This document shows positions 6,843 through 19,579 of a stretch of 36,783 bases of DNA, one piece after another. The translations under genes were made by a program, and so were the position numbers. Numbering within the stretch: the first letter of the stretch is position 1; every line of letters begins with the position of its first letter. The DNA is from CAZVFX01 sp964626565 (GTDB taxonomy: Bacteria > Myxococcota_A > UBA9042 > CAIXZC01). Location of the stretch: contig CAZVFX010000070.1 in the NCBI GenBank assembly GCA_964626565.1, positions 1 through 36,783 on the forward strand, in the 5' to 3' direction. A model generated the notes under the pieces. That model saw only the letters and a program-made list of their open reading frames with translations. It ran no database searches and was not told the DNA's origin.

Positions 6843-8978
6843 CTAGGACCTCTTCGGCATCAACCCCAGAACGGTATCCAGTTTGGAACTGCCAGGCCGC
6901 CTCAACCGAGTGCTGTCAAGGTGGATGCGAACATCGACCGTCTTGCTGGTCCTGAAAGGCTTGCCGTCCTTTCTGTAGTGCACCGTAACAGACATCGGCC
7001 GGACAGCCGTCGATGTCTCCACTTCTTCTTGTGTTGGTTTCTCAATGCGAGGCAGTCTCCAGGGCATGCGGTACGTCTTCGAGCCTCCTGGAAAGAGTTC
7101 TGTCCGGCTTCGCGTTTCGTCTCGCTCCGCATCGGTCAAGTCGATCACAATACGAACGCCCTTGGGGGCACCGTGCATGGTAATGATCACCGCCACGTTC
7201 TCCCCTTCCATTAGGGAGCCGTCCACAACAACCTCTTCCAGGCGGATGGGCAAAGCCTTGTCGCTTCTCGGGCCGAGGCACACGACTGGAACGAGGCATT
7301 CGCCCAAACTGAGCCCGCCGTGTGTATGTTGGTCTGGTTCGCCTCCCCATTTCGGGCGCTTCAGAAAACGCCCCGGCTTTGGAAATGCGACGTGCGAGTG
7401 CGTGTGCCCTTCGCGACTATGGCCCCCGAGCCCCAAATCCGAAACCGGGAACTGAACTGCCTCGTCGGAGATGCGGCCCGACAAAGGCTTGTGCAACCAC
7501 GCAACGTGATAGTGCACGTCGTGCCGGCTGAGTAGGTACTGCTCCGGGATTTTCACCCCGTGGTCCACGGTTGGGATGAAACCGTGGTCCGACGTCACAA
7601 AGACCATGGCGTCGTCTTCGATGTCGCGCAACACACTCCGCACGTCCTGCTCTATGATGGTGCGGACCGTCGTCCCGTAGATTAGGGCCAACTCCTGCTT
7701 GTTCCCATGCAAGTTGTTGTCTGTGAAGTTGAAGATGACAACTTCCAGGCGGGGAGAACTGTATCTCACGGCAATGCCGGCCGCCTGATCGTCCTTGTCT
7801 TTCTGGACTTCAAAATCGACATCGATTCCGATATGCCGCCTAAGAGCAGCCTCAAGGAGGACATTCTCCTTTGCTGCAACGAATTCGGCCGGAAGGCAAC
7901 CTGCAGAGATCGCCTTGCGGCTGAGATTCGTCTCGGTGGGGATGAGGGCTGAGCCCGCCCGCTCCTCGACTACTTCGAAGCGCTCCAGGAACAACGGCAG
8001 GAGAAACTCCTGCCAGGCATCGACGCGCATTCCGTCGAATATCAGGAGGTAGGCTTTGGGGCCGCTCCGAGGGTCCCAGTGGGGCTTCAAGAACCGGGGG
8101 ACAAACTGATGGGTGAAGACCGCTGGAGCTTTGTTGTCGCGGACCCAAGAAGCATATCGTGTGGCATAGAGATCTTGGAAGCGCCCATTGATTTTGTTTA
8201 GGGCTTCTACGGCAGACTGCTTCAGGCGGTCGAGACTCTCACGCGCCTTCAGCCAAAGATCGTTGAATTGCGCCCACAGCAACCTCTCCGGCAGGGGCTT
8301 GACCTGTTCCAGGCGGAGAGTGCGCCCAACATCCGAAAGGTAGAAATCGAGCTTGGCCAGGCCTTCCTTCCTCCACGCCCGGTCAAATGTATCGAACTCC
8401 AGGTTCTCCGCCTTCACCAGCGACAATTCCCTGGCCGCCCGGTCGGCCTCAGCCGTTAGCTTGATGGTCTCGAATGCTCTTCGGTACGAATCCTTGAGCC
8501 GCGTCCACTCTTCCGTCGAACGGCGGAGCACCAGCGGCGGGGACTCGGTCCCAGCAGAGAAGAGATCGGCACGGCCCTTTGGGGCCTCCTCTCGCACCAA
8601 CAAAGTCATCACTTCTTCATGGGCCTTCCAGGCTCCCGAGCTCAATAGGTCGGCCAGCAGGGCCGCCAAAGCCGAAGCGCGAACCATGGAGGAGAGCTTC
8701 TCCGTTCCTAGAACGTTCAAAGCACCTGCTCGTTCGTGAATATTCAGCAGGTCACCGAGCAGATACTTCACCCTATCGGCTTCTTCCTGGAGGAAACCCT
8801 CCAGGTCAACGACATCTCTGGCCAGTTGATCGGGGTCCAACTGCAAGAGTTGTTTGCCGGCCTCGTCCAGGGTCTCGTCGCTGATGTCCCGGATCTTCAT
8901 CGATGCCAGGGCCGAGTCGAAATTGGCGACAAGCACTTTGTGGTCCAGGTCTTCGTACTGGTGAAGCAGGAGCGACAA
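6843..8978 (-). CDS. pglZ: PglZ alkaline-phosphatase-fold BREX protein, probably 5'-truncated
   Basis: PglZ is the hallmark BREX component, a metal-dependent alkaline-phosphatase-superfamily domain needed for phage exclusion. In the visible 711 residues the metal-site motifs are DGMR (315-318), the candidate nucleophile region TETNLSR (348-354), SDHG (463-466) and HGGLS (553-557). The C-terminal about 110 residues look like a beta-rich domain. The first codon is a poor TTG with no well-spaced ribosome site; no in-frame ATG or GTG nearby is better (first internal Met is 27), and the frame stays open upstream across the ribosome site and start of the divergent OmpA-family gene at 9008. Only 29 bases separate the two starts and I found no promoter. 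BREX PglZ proteins are, as I recall, usually longer (about 800-900 residues). A deletion or recombination junction near 8980 would explain all this; a complete short form is the alternative. Confidence 0.88.
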   Translation of the reverse strand: MSLLLHQYEDLDHKVLVANFDSALASMKIRDISDETLDEAGKQLLQLDPDQLARDVVDLEGFLQEEADRVKYLLGDLLNIHERAGALNVLGTEKLSSMVRASALAALLADLLSSGAWKAHEEVMTLLVREEAPKGRADLFSAGTESPPLVLRRSTEEWTRLKDSYRRAFETIKLTAEADRAARELSLVKAENLEFDTFDRAWRKEGLAKLDFYLSDVGRTLRLEQVKPLPERLLWAQFNDLWLKARESLDRLKQSAVEALNKINGRFQDLYATRYASWVRDNKAPAVFTHQFVPRFLKPHWDPRSGPKAYLLIFDGMRVDAWQEFLLPLFLERFEVVEERAGSALIPTETNLSRKAISAGCLPAEFVAAKENVLLEAALRRHIGIDVDFEVQKDKDDQAAGIAVRYSSPRLEVVIFNFTDNNLHGNKQELALIYGTTVRTIIEQDVRSVLRDIEDDAMVFVTSDHGFIPTVDHGVKIPEQYLLSRHDVHYHVAWLHKPLSGRISDEAVQFPVSDLGLGGHSREGHTHSHVAFPKPGRFLKRPKWGGEPDQHTHGGLSLGECLVPVVCLGPRSDKALPIRLEEVVVDGSLMEGENVAVIITMHGAPKGVRIVIDLTDAERDETRSRTELFPGGSKTYRMPWRLPRIEKPTQEEVETSTAVRPMSVTVHYRKDGKPFRTSKTVDVRIHLDSTRLRRPGSSKLDTVLGLMPKRS

Positions 8979-9007
8979 GGTGAACGCACGCCTCGAGGTA
9001 AAGAACG

Positions 9008-10615
9008 ATGGAACGCCGAAAGTACTTGTCCCTGTTACTCTTCGGGGCGCTGATCCTTCCGGTGACAGCGAAGGCCGAAAGCCCCAAAGTCAATGTGGAG
9101 AGGTTCACGCCCTCCCCTCACGCGGAAGACATGATGTCCGTGCGTACGGCCCAGGAACCGGCTGAAAACGGCCTGTCGGGCGGTGCATTTATTACCTACG
9201 GAAAAGACCCGTTGAGGTTCATCGACAAGCGGTACTCGGATACGTCCACTTTTGAAATGGTGAATCACCAGGCCGTGGCCGACCTGTTCCTTAGCTACTT
9301 GTTGTGGAAGCAACTCTCGTTCGGAGTCACACTGCCGGTAGTGCTGTTCTCCGGTGGTGACGATGGCCTGGTGGGCGCCCCGCCCGCTGATGCCACCGGC
9401 TTTGGAGATGTGGTTCTGGGGGTTAAATGGCTGGCCATGGGACGCACCGCCGACGGTTTCGGCCTGGCGCTGGACATGGACTTGACTCTCCCCACAGCCT
9501 CTGATGATACCTTTGCCGGGGACAAGGGAGTTACCGTGATTCCCCGCCTGGTCGCTGACTGGCGGATGGATGATACTACACTGGCCGTCAACCTCGGCTA
9601 CCGGGTGCGCCAGTCCCAGGAGTTGGGGCCGTACGAAACCGGCACCGAGGTCCAAGTGGGTCTCGGCGCACGCCAGGGGATCTGGAATGATCGCGCTCAG
9701 TTGCTGGCCGAGCTGCTCTACGCGGCTCCGCCAGATGACGATGGTGGCGATTCAGGCAGTTCGCTGGAAGGCCAGATCGGCGCCAACCTGTGCGTTGGCG
9801 GCGTGGCCAGGGTCTTCGCCGCCGGCGGTGGTGGATTCCTGGACGGCATCGGCGATACCAGCCTGCGGCTCACCGCAGGTGTGCGGGTCGAAGGGTGCGG
9901 ACGGCCTGAGCCGCCTCCGCCTCCGCCGGACCCGGACCGCGACAAAGACGGCATCAAAGACAAGAACGATGCCTGCCCCGATACCCCGGGCGTGTCCACG
10001 GACGATCCCAAAACAAACGGCTGCCCGCCAGACCGTGACGGCGACGGCATCTACGACAAAGACGACGCCTGCCCCGATACTCCGGGTGTGGCCTCCGACG
10101 ACCCGAAGAAGCACGGCTGCCCGTCTGACCGGGACGGTGACGGCATCTACGACAAAGATGACGCCTGCCCCGACACTCCGGGCATCAAGACCGACGACCC
10201 GAAAACTCACGGCTGCCCGAAGCCGCCCGAGCCCATCAAGTACGTCGAAGTCACCGCACTGGTTGAGTTCGAAACCGACAAGACCCGAATTCTGCAGGGA
10301 TACACCAGGGTGCTCGACGAAATGGCCCAGCACATCATAGATAACCCGGGCATCAAGAAGGTGATTATCGAGGGCCATACCGACAACCAGGCGAGCGCCG
10401 AGTACAACCTCGAACTGTCTGCACGAAGGGCCAAGGCCGTCAAAAAATACCTGGTCAAGAAGGGCGTCGAAAGAAAGCGCCTGCACACCAAGGGCTACGG
10501 TATGAGCAAGCCGGTCGCGGACAACTCCACCGAAGAAGGGCGGAGGCAGAACCGCCGGGTGGTGTTCAAACTGTCGGTGCCGGAGAAGAAGAAGGCGCCT
10601 GAGAAGGGCAAATAG
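9008..10615 (+). CDS. OmpA-family outer-membrane protein with thrombospondin type-3 repeats
   Basis: A 535-residue exported protein. It has a signal peptide (1-23, cut after AKA), then a region (about 60-295) resembling an outer-membrane beta-barrel, a Pro-rich hinge, three calcium-binding TSP3 repeats (about 310-403, core DRDGDGIYDKDDACPDTPG), and an OmpA-like peptidoglycan-binding domain (about 411-524) with EFETDK, IIEGHTDN and NLELSARRA. It probably ties the outer membrane to the cell wall. ATG 9008 has GAGG at 8995-8998. The start is only 29 bases from the divergent pglZ start, so its own promoter is either inside pglZ or was lost when the island was joined. The next lipoprotein gene follows after 10 bases. 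Confidence 0.93.
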   Translation: MERRKYLSLLLFGALILPVTAKAESPKVNVERFTPSPHAEDMMSVRTAQEPAENGLSGGAFITYGKDPLRFIDKRYSDTSTFEMVNHQAVADLFLSYLLWKQLSFGVTLPVVLFSGGDDGLVGAPPADATGFGDVVLGVKWLAMGRTADGFGLALDMDLTLPTASDDTFAGDKGVTVIPRLVADWRMDDTTLAVNLGYRVRQSQELGPYETGTEVQVGLGARQGIWNDRAQLLAELLYAAPPDDDGGDSGSSLEGQIGANLCVGGVARVFAAGGGGFLDGIGDTSLRLTAGVRVEGCGRPEPPPPPPDPDRDKDGIKDKNDACPDTPGVSTDDPKTNGCPPDRDGDGIYDKDDACPDTPGVASDDPKKHGCPSDRDGDGIYDKDDACPDTPGIKTDDPKTHGCPKPPEPIKYVEVTALVEFETDKTRILQGYTRVLDEMAQHIIDNPGIKKVIIEGHTDNQASAEYNLELSARRAKAVKKYLVKKGVERKRLHTKGYGMSKPVADNSTEEGRRQNRRVVFKLSVPEKKKAPEKGK

Positions 10616-10625
10616 GAGCGTAAAA

Positions 10626-14645
<4,020 letters not shown>

Positions 14646-14745
14646 GGCGCTCCCCCCCCCTCCCTTCATCTAGATAGAGTTTGCGGCGCTCCGCTGCGCG
14701 CGATATGCTATGTGCGCAGATATCCCCGCAGGGAAGAAGCTGCTC

Positions 14746-17700
14746 ATGATGTCGAAAAACCCTATCTCCGGCAGGTGTTGCCTGGCGGGATTAATAGTGC
14801 TGACCTGGCTGGCCGCCTGCGCTGAAGAAGTTTCGGAGGCGCCCCGCTGGATCATCACCGTCGGGCCCCAAATGCCTTCCGTACTCGCCCTGGACAACGA
14901 TGGATTGGCGCTCTCCCTGACCGGTACCTACTACACGCAGAAACTGGGCGCCTTCGACAAGAATGGCGTCATCACCAAGGAGCTACCCGCGCTGGCATTT
15001 GTAGCCGTAGGGCCGGATGGCACTCTTCTCTCCGACACCGGCACTTATCTGAGAGCTTTTGACTCGGAAGGGGAGCCTCGGTGGGCTGCAGACTATCTCG
15101 GCAAACTCGCAGTGGGGCCCGACGGCGTCGTCTATTCTTTTGGCAGTCCATATGGCCAACACGAGGAAGGGTTCTCCAAGCTTGCCGCAATCAGCCCCCA
15201 GGGTGAACTGCTGTGGGTTAGAGCGGTGGAAGGGGCGGCGGACAACGCCCCGGCAGTCACAGGTGACGGCCGCATCGTTGTGATCGCGGTGCGGGGCTCC
15301 CTTTACAGCGACCTCATCTCCTGGGACCTTCACGGGACAAAGCTCTGGACCGCCCCCGTCCCGGGCCCATTGGGTTCGCCCGCAGTGGCCGCTGATGGAA
15401 CCGTCTACCAGGGGACCGGTTCCGGCTTGAAGGCCTTTGCACCCGACGGAACTCTCTCCTGGACCGCCCCGGTCGGCAGCGTTGGTTCAATGGTGATCGG
15501 CAAGAAGGGGCGGATCTTCGCCATCGCGGGCAACAAGACCGTGGCCATCAGCCCGGATGGAGAGGAGCTTTGGAAATACTCAGGGCATCAGCCCTCCGGT
15601 CTTGCCGTGGGTAGCGACGGCAGGGTCTATGCTCCCGGCGTCAGCACCACCGGCGCCACAAGCGACCTGGCCATGATTTTCGCGTTCAACCCCGGCGGAA
15701 AAGTCCACCGGAAATACGACTTCACTGAACACAGCGGTTATGACGGGTACCCGCTTCTGGCGCCCGGCGGATACCTCTACGCAACCTCATATATTTTCGT
15801 CATCGAGTACAATCCCGATGCAATCGGCGGGGCCAGCGCAGTGCAGGGGTACACCGGGTACCTGGAGGCTTACGACACCGAAGCCAGCAAGGGGTTGCTA
15901 AACTCCTCGTGGCCCGCGCCAAACGGCAGTGCGGGCAATGAGCGATGCGGAAAACCGGTGGTAGCCGAACCCCGCGTCGAACTCCTGCCCGGCCTGTGGT
16001 CCCGCCAAGACGGCGACGAAACACACGCCTTCCAATTGGCGGACTCCCTGCCCGATGACGAGGTTCTTTCCGGGGAATCTTCACCCTACGTGGCGTGGGA
16101 ATATCCCGCTGATTCAGCCCCGGTAATCGTGGAACGTGGCACCTGGTCATTCGACGACTCCACGCTGATCTTCGACGTCCTCGAAGAGGGCGGCAAAGCC
16201 GGGTCCGGAACCCATACCTCGGACGTTGGCAAGTCTTCACCGTGGGAACTCGTGGTCGAGGATCCGGTGGACCGCGGTGGCAAAGCCACATTCAGCCGCA
16301 TTCACCAACTTCCGGGCCCCCCGTCCCCGTCCCAAAGCTGGGGGAAGACTCTGGCAACATACGCGGAAGGTACCAACGGCGACAACGGAGGGCTGCAGAT
16401 CGCCCTGGCCGAGAACGGAGACATGATCGTCGCCGGCTATTTCATGTACATCGCCCGGTTCACAGGGGGGGCGTACCCCGCCCTCGGCAATCGCGACCTC
16501 TGGGTCGGCCGTCTCCATGATGGCGACTGGGAGTGGTTCTTCTATTTCGGCGACGACTCCGATATCGAGGATGTACACGGAATTGCGGTTCTCGAAGATG
16601 ACACTACCGTCCTGGCCGGGATATTTCCTGACGAGGAGGGCGGAGAAGCGCATCTTATGGGGATTTCCCCTCAGGGTGAGCGGTCTTGGTACCGGGACCT
16701 CGGGGACGGGGAACGCGCACGACGGGTGCTGAGCATGGACCGGACATCGGATGGCGGTTTCGTGCTGGCCGGGGAAATCGCACCCGCCGGCCAGACGCTG
16801 AAACAGGGAGTGGACGGCAGTCCCTTCCTGACTCGCCTCGATCCGGACTTCAACGTGGTCTGGGACCGAACCTGGGATGCACCCGGGCGTCAGTGGTTCC
16901 ATGACGTCGCAATCGGGCCCGACGGCGCAGCAGTCGTCGTTGGACCGGTCGCAGGCACCCTGGACCTCGGTGCGGGGCCCCTCGAAGGTATCACCCGGGA
17001 GCCGCCTCACTATGATCTGCCCAAACTCCTGATCGCGACCTTTGACGAAAGCGGCGAAGTGAGATGGAGCGAGGCGTTTTCCGGCCTTGGTCTCAACCCG
17101 GGGGCGGCTGTGGACGTTGCGCCCGACGGCTCCATCGTCGTCGCCGGCGCTTTGCAAGAGTCCCTCGATTTTGGACTTGAGCTGCTGACCGTGGAGGGGT
17201 ATCCGGAGGGCCAACAGTACGACGCGTTTGTCGCCGGCCTGGAGCCCGACGGTACTCCCGTATGGAGTATGCGCTTGGGCTCTCCTTCCGAACCTGTGAG
17301 CTTTGGCGATATGGCCGTTGACGCCGGCGGCAATATCGCCCTCGGTATTCAGGCGTCAGGCAAACTCAATATCCGCGGGGAGATCATCGAGACTTTCAGC
17401 GAAGGACACTTCCTGCTTCAGTTGGATAGCTGCGGTCAGTTCCTTTGGGCCAAGGATGTTCGCCAGGGTTTCCTTGGAATCCGGGGGCTCAGCATATTGG
17501 ATGACGCCGGCATCGCATTTACCGGAAGCGGCGGCAGTGGCTATGTCGAATCGAGCGACGGGGCCTACGATTGGACGAATTCTCCCCAATCCAAAAGCAT
17601 CGGCATTTTGACGTGGGGGTTCTTTGCCGGAGTCATTCAGGGAGCTGGCGTCACCAACCTGCCTGAAGGCGGCAATCTGCCCGACTGCAACGAAGTGTTC

Positions 17701-19233
17701 GGCGACCCGACGGTTGCCCTCTCGTTCGTCGGGCAGGGCAGCGGAACCGTTACCAGTGAGCCGGGCGGTATGCAGTGCATGGTGGATTGCAGCCCTTCTT
17801 TCCCCAAAGGCACAACGGTCACCCTTACGGCAGAGCCCGAAAAGGGCTCTCACTTCGCCGGCTGGGAGGGAACCGCGTGCAGTGGTATTGGAAGCTGTGA
17901 ACTCAACATGAACACCTCCGGGTCGGTGACCGCTCGCTTCGAGGTTCCCGGAGTCCAATGGGCCCACGTTTTGGGCGGGGAGGCCAAGGCTGCATTCAAC
18001 AGCATCACCGCTGCCGGGGACGGTTCGATCTATGCCGCAGCAAGCAAGGGGCTGGCCGATGATGTCGACTTCGGCACCGGGCCTCAGGCCACGGGTAGCC
18101 AGGACGGAGTGCTTGCCGCGTACGAACCAGACGGAACTCCTCGGTGGGTGCGGATCCTGGGCGGCGCCGGCAAGGAGGAAGCGGGTGCAATCGCCTCCTG
18201 GCCATCCGGAGATGTTGTCGTCATCGGTGAAACAAATTCCCCTGAATTCGACGCGGGCGGCCCTCCACTGGCGGGCGAAGGGAACCACCTCTTTGTCGCC
18301 AGATACGCATCTTCCGGAGAACCGGTGTGGGTCCGTCGGTATACCGGCGTCAAGGGCAACTCCGAAGGGTTCATCCCTTTGGCCGGCCAGGACGGGTCAA
18401 TAACCCTCGTAGGGCACCTGGGCGCCGGTCAGGGGATGAACTTTGGCACCGAGGCCGACCCGGTCCCCGGGGGGCACGCCACCCGCCTGGACCAGGACGG
18501 AAACGCGCTCTGGGGCCTCACAATCTCGGGCGGGCTACTGGACGGTGGCGCAGCCGGTCCTGACGGGTCCTTCTACGTCTCCGGGCAGCGCTCTTCAGGA
18601 CCCTTCGAATTCTACGTCGGCGACGAAGAATTCGATGTCCCGGTGGGGCCCTTTCTCGCTCGCATCGGACCGGACGCAAGCCTTGTTTGGCTCCATGCTC
18701 CGGATGCAGGAGCGTCGGTGTTTCCCACTCTGGGCTCCGGCTCCAGCGGCAACCTCGTGGCCGTCTTCGACCAGGGTACGGGTATTGCGGGCGCCACCAT
18801 CGGTGTTCCCGGCCGCGGCCTGGTCGTCGCGCTGAATCCGGCGGGCCAGCCCGTCTGGCTGGACCATTTCATCGACGACGCCGAATGGCTGATGCCGGCA
18901 GGTGTGGGCATGACTGATGATGGCGCGGTCGTTCTGGCCTGTATGGTCGGCTGGCAAGGGCCCAGCGACCTCACGCTGAATGGCACCGGCACCGTGACCG
19001 TCGAGGACGATGTGCTGTTCAACGCCTGGAGTCCGGGGGGTGAGTTGTCCAAGCAGACGGTGCTCGGGCTGGCAGATGAGCCGGACGCAGGCACCATGGT
19101 CGACGTCTATCTGGCCGTCACACCCGACGGCGGTCAGGTTCTGGGCGGCGGCTTCTCGGGAGATATTCATCTTGGCACAAATCTTAGCGCGACTGCGGAA
19201 ACCAGCGCATTTTTGATTCGATATGACCTGTAG
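14746..19233 (+). CDS. Large beta-propeller lipoprotein with InlB-type B-repeat
   Basis: A 1495-residue lipoprotein. The start is placed at ATG 14746 (MMSKNP...), giving a short signal and lipobox LAAC; GGGAAG lies about ten bases upstream. An in-frame ATG at 14710 would add 12 unlikely residues. The N-terminal part (about 25-340) is a PQQ/quinoprotein-like propeller with recurring AVxxDGxxY and G-x-x-x-W units. A unique domain follows (about 400-530), then a second propeller of SBBP-like units (G-x-D-x-A-V-A-x-D-G...VVxG...LDxG), a divergent InlB B-repeat-like module (about 990-1066, ending GWEG...C...VTARFEV), and a third propeller set to the end. No enzyme motif is seen; such proteins usually present surface-binding platforms. 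The preceding gap (14646-14745) holds a C9 run (14652-14660) and no clear promoter. Confidence 0.88.
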   Translation: MMSKNPISGRCCLAGLIVLTWLAACAEEVSEAPRWIITVGPQMPSVLALDNDGLALSLTGTYYTQKLGAFDKNGVITKELPALAFVAVGPDGTLLSDTGTYLRAFDSEGEPRWAADYLGKLAVGPDGVVYSFGSPYGQHEEGFSKLAAISPQGELLWVRAVEGAADNAPAVTGDGRIVVIAVRGSLYSDLISWDLHGTKLWTAPVPGPLGSPAVAADGTVYQGTGSGLKAFAPDGTLSWTAPVGSVGSMVIGKKGRIFAIAGNKTVAISPDGEELWKYSGHQPSGLAVGSDGRVYAPGVSTTGATSDLAMIFAFNPGGKVHRKYDFTEHSGYDGYPLLAPGGYLYATSYIFVIEYNPDAIGGASAVQGYTGYLEAYDTEASKGLLNSSWPAPNGSAGNERCGKPVVAEPRVELLPGLWSRQDGDETHAFQLADSLPDDEVLSGESSPYVAWEYPADSAPVIVERGTWSFDDSTLIFDVLEEGGKAGSGTHTSDVGKSSPWELVVEDPVDRGGKATFSRIHQLPGPPSPSQSWGKTLATYAEGTNGDNGGLQIALAENGDMIVAGYFMYIARFTGGAYPALGNRDLWVGRLHDGDWEWFFYFGDDSDIEDVHGIAVLEDDTTVLAGIFPDEEGGEAHLMGISPQGERSWYRDLGDGERARRVLSMDRTSDGGFVLAGEIAPAGQTLKQGVDGSPFLTRLDPDFNVVWDRTWDAPGRQWFHDVAIGPDGAAVVVGPVAGTLDLGAGPLEGITREPPHYDLPKLLIATFDESGEVRWSEAFSGLGLNPGAAVDVAPDGSIVVAGALQESLDFGLELLTVEGYPEGQQYDAFVAGLEPDGTPVWSMRLGSPSEPVSFGDMAVDAGGNIALGIQASGKLNIRGEIIETFSEGHFLLQLDSCGQFLWAKDVRQGFLGIRGLSILDDAGIAFTGSGGSGYVESSDGAYDWTNSPQSKSIGILTWGFFAGVIQGAGVTNLPEGGNLPDCNEVFGDPTVALSFVGQGSGTVTSEPGGMQCMVDCSPSFPKGTTVTLTAEPEKGSHFAGWEGTACSGIGSCELNMNTSGSVTARFEVPGVQWAHVLGGEAKAAFNSITAAGDGSIYAAASKGLADDVDFGTGPQATGSQDGVLAAYEPDGTPRWVRILGGAGKEEAGAIASWPSGDVVVIGETNSPEFDAGGPPLAGEGNHLFVARYASSGEPVWVRRYTGVKGNSEGFIPLAGQDGSITLVGHLGAGQGMNFGTEADPVPGGHATRLDQDGNALWGLTISGGLLDGGAAGPDGSFYVSGQRSSGPFEFYVGDEEFDVPVGPFLARIGPDASLVWLHAPDAGASVFPTLGSGSSGNLVAVFDQGTGIAGATIGVPGRGLVVALNPAGQPVWLDHFIDDAEWLMPAGVGMTDDGAVVLACMVGWQGPSDLTLNGTGTVTVEDDVLFNAWSPGGELSKQTVLGLADEPDAGTMVDVYLAVTPDGGQVLGGGFSGDIHLGTNLSATAETSAFLIRYDL

Positions 19234-19258
19234 CCAACGACCAGTCAAGGAGACAAGT

Positions 19259-19579
19259 ATGAAACGAGTAACCAGATTGTGCAGCCTGATGGTAGCGGCG
19301 CTGTTACTATCCTGTACCGGAGCAGCCGCGGGTGGTTCGTCCCATTTGGAGGTCGACCCGCAGGAGCGCCAGTACGAAGTCTACGGCATGACCTGACCCG
19401 GTTGCGAGCGGGCTTTGGAAAAGCTCGTCAACGCGGTACCCGGAGTGAAAAGCTCCCAGGCCAGTTGGTTGGACAACCGGCTTGTCGTGGTCGTAGCCGC
19501 AGATGCCACCCTGGACGACGCCGCGATCCACGATGCAATCAAGCGCGCCAATTTCACCCTTGCGGAGCCCACCCCATGA
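19259..19579 (+). CDS. HMA-domain selenoprotein (Sec in GMT-U-PGC), UGA read through
   Basis: A 106-residue exported protein missed by standard gene callers because it contains an in-frame TGA at 19394-19396 (residue 46). ATG 19259 has a perfect AAGGAG at 19247-19252. A signal sequence occupies 1-24 (possible lipobox LLSC). The rest is a single heavy-metal-associated (ferredoxin-like) domain whose metal site GMTCxxC reads G-M-T-U-P-G-C (43-49), so TGA replaces the first metal-binding cysteine. After the TGA the same frame continues as good HMA sequence (ALEKLVNAVPGVKSSQ...NRLVVVV) to a normal TGA at 19577-19579. A bacterial SECIS-like hairpin sits in the right place (19408-19428). The stop overlaps the next ATG (ATGA). 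Selenocysteine HMA proteins are, to my knowledge, known in bacteria. The role would be capture of a soft metal such as Hg or Cu, or a redox function; the substrate is unknown. Confidence 0.88.
19408..19428 (+). promoter_or_regulatory. Bacterial SECIS-like hairpin for selenocysteine insertion
   Basis: Nine base pairs (19408-19416 with 19420-19428, including two G-U pairs) close a GGA loop at 19417-19419. The loop begins 21 bases after the UGA and has G in its first two positions, as expected of bacterial SECIS elements bound by SelB. An alternative fold pairs TTGCGAGC with GCTCG-T-CAA across the same region; both place G residues at the start of the loop. This hairpin is the main evidence that the UGA is decoded rather than being a stop. 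Confidence 0.75.

Noticed and set aside
2319..9000. Lower GC content of the island as proof of transfer
   Set aside because: The few rows I counted by eye range from about 50 to 52 percent in the island and 53 to 62 percent elsewhere; too small a sample to rely on.
14652..14660. C9 run before the propeller lipoprotein as a phase-variation switch
   Set aside because: It lies downstream of the previous stop with no promoter boxes around it; nothing supports a regulatory role.
19394..19396. In-frame TGA read as a nonsense mutation creating a pseudogene
   Set aside because: The frame after it stays a good HMA domain, the TGA replaces a motif Cys, and a SECIS-like hairpin is correctly placed, so decoding as selenocysteine is the better explanation.
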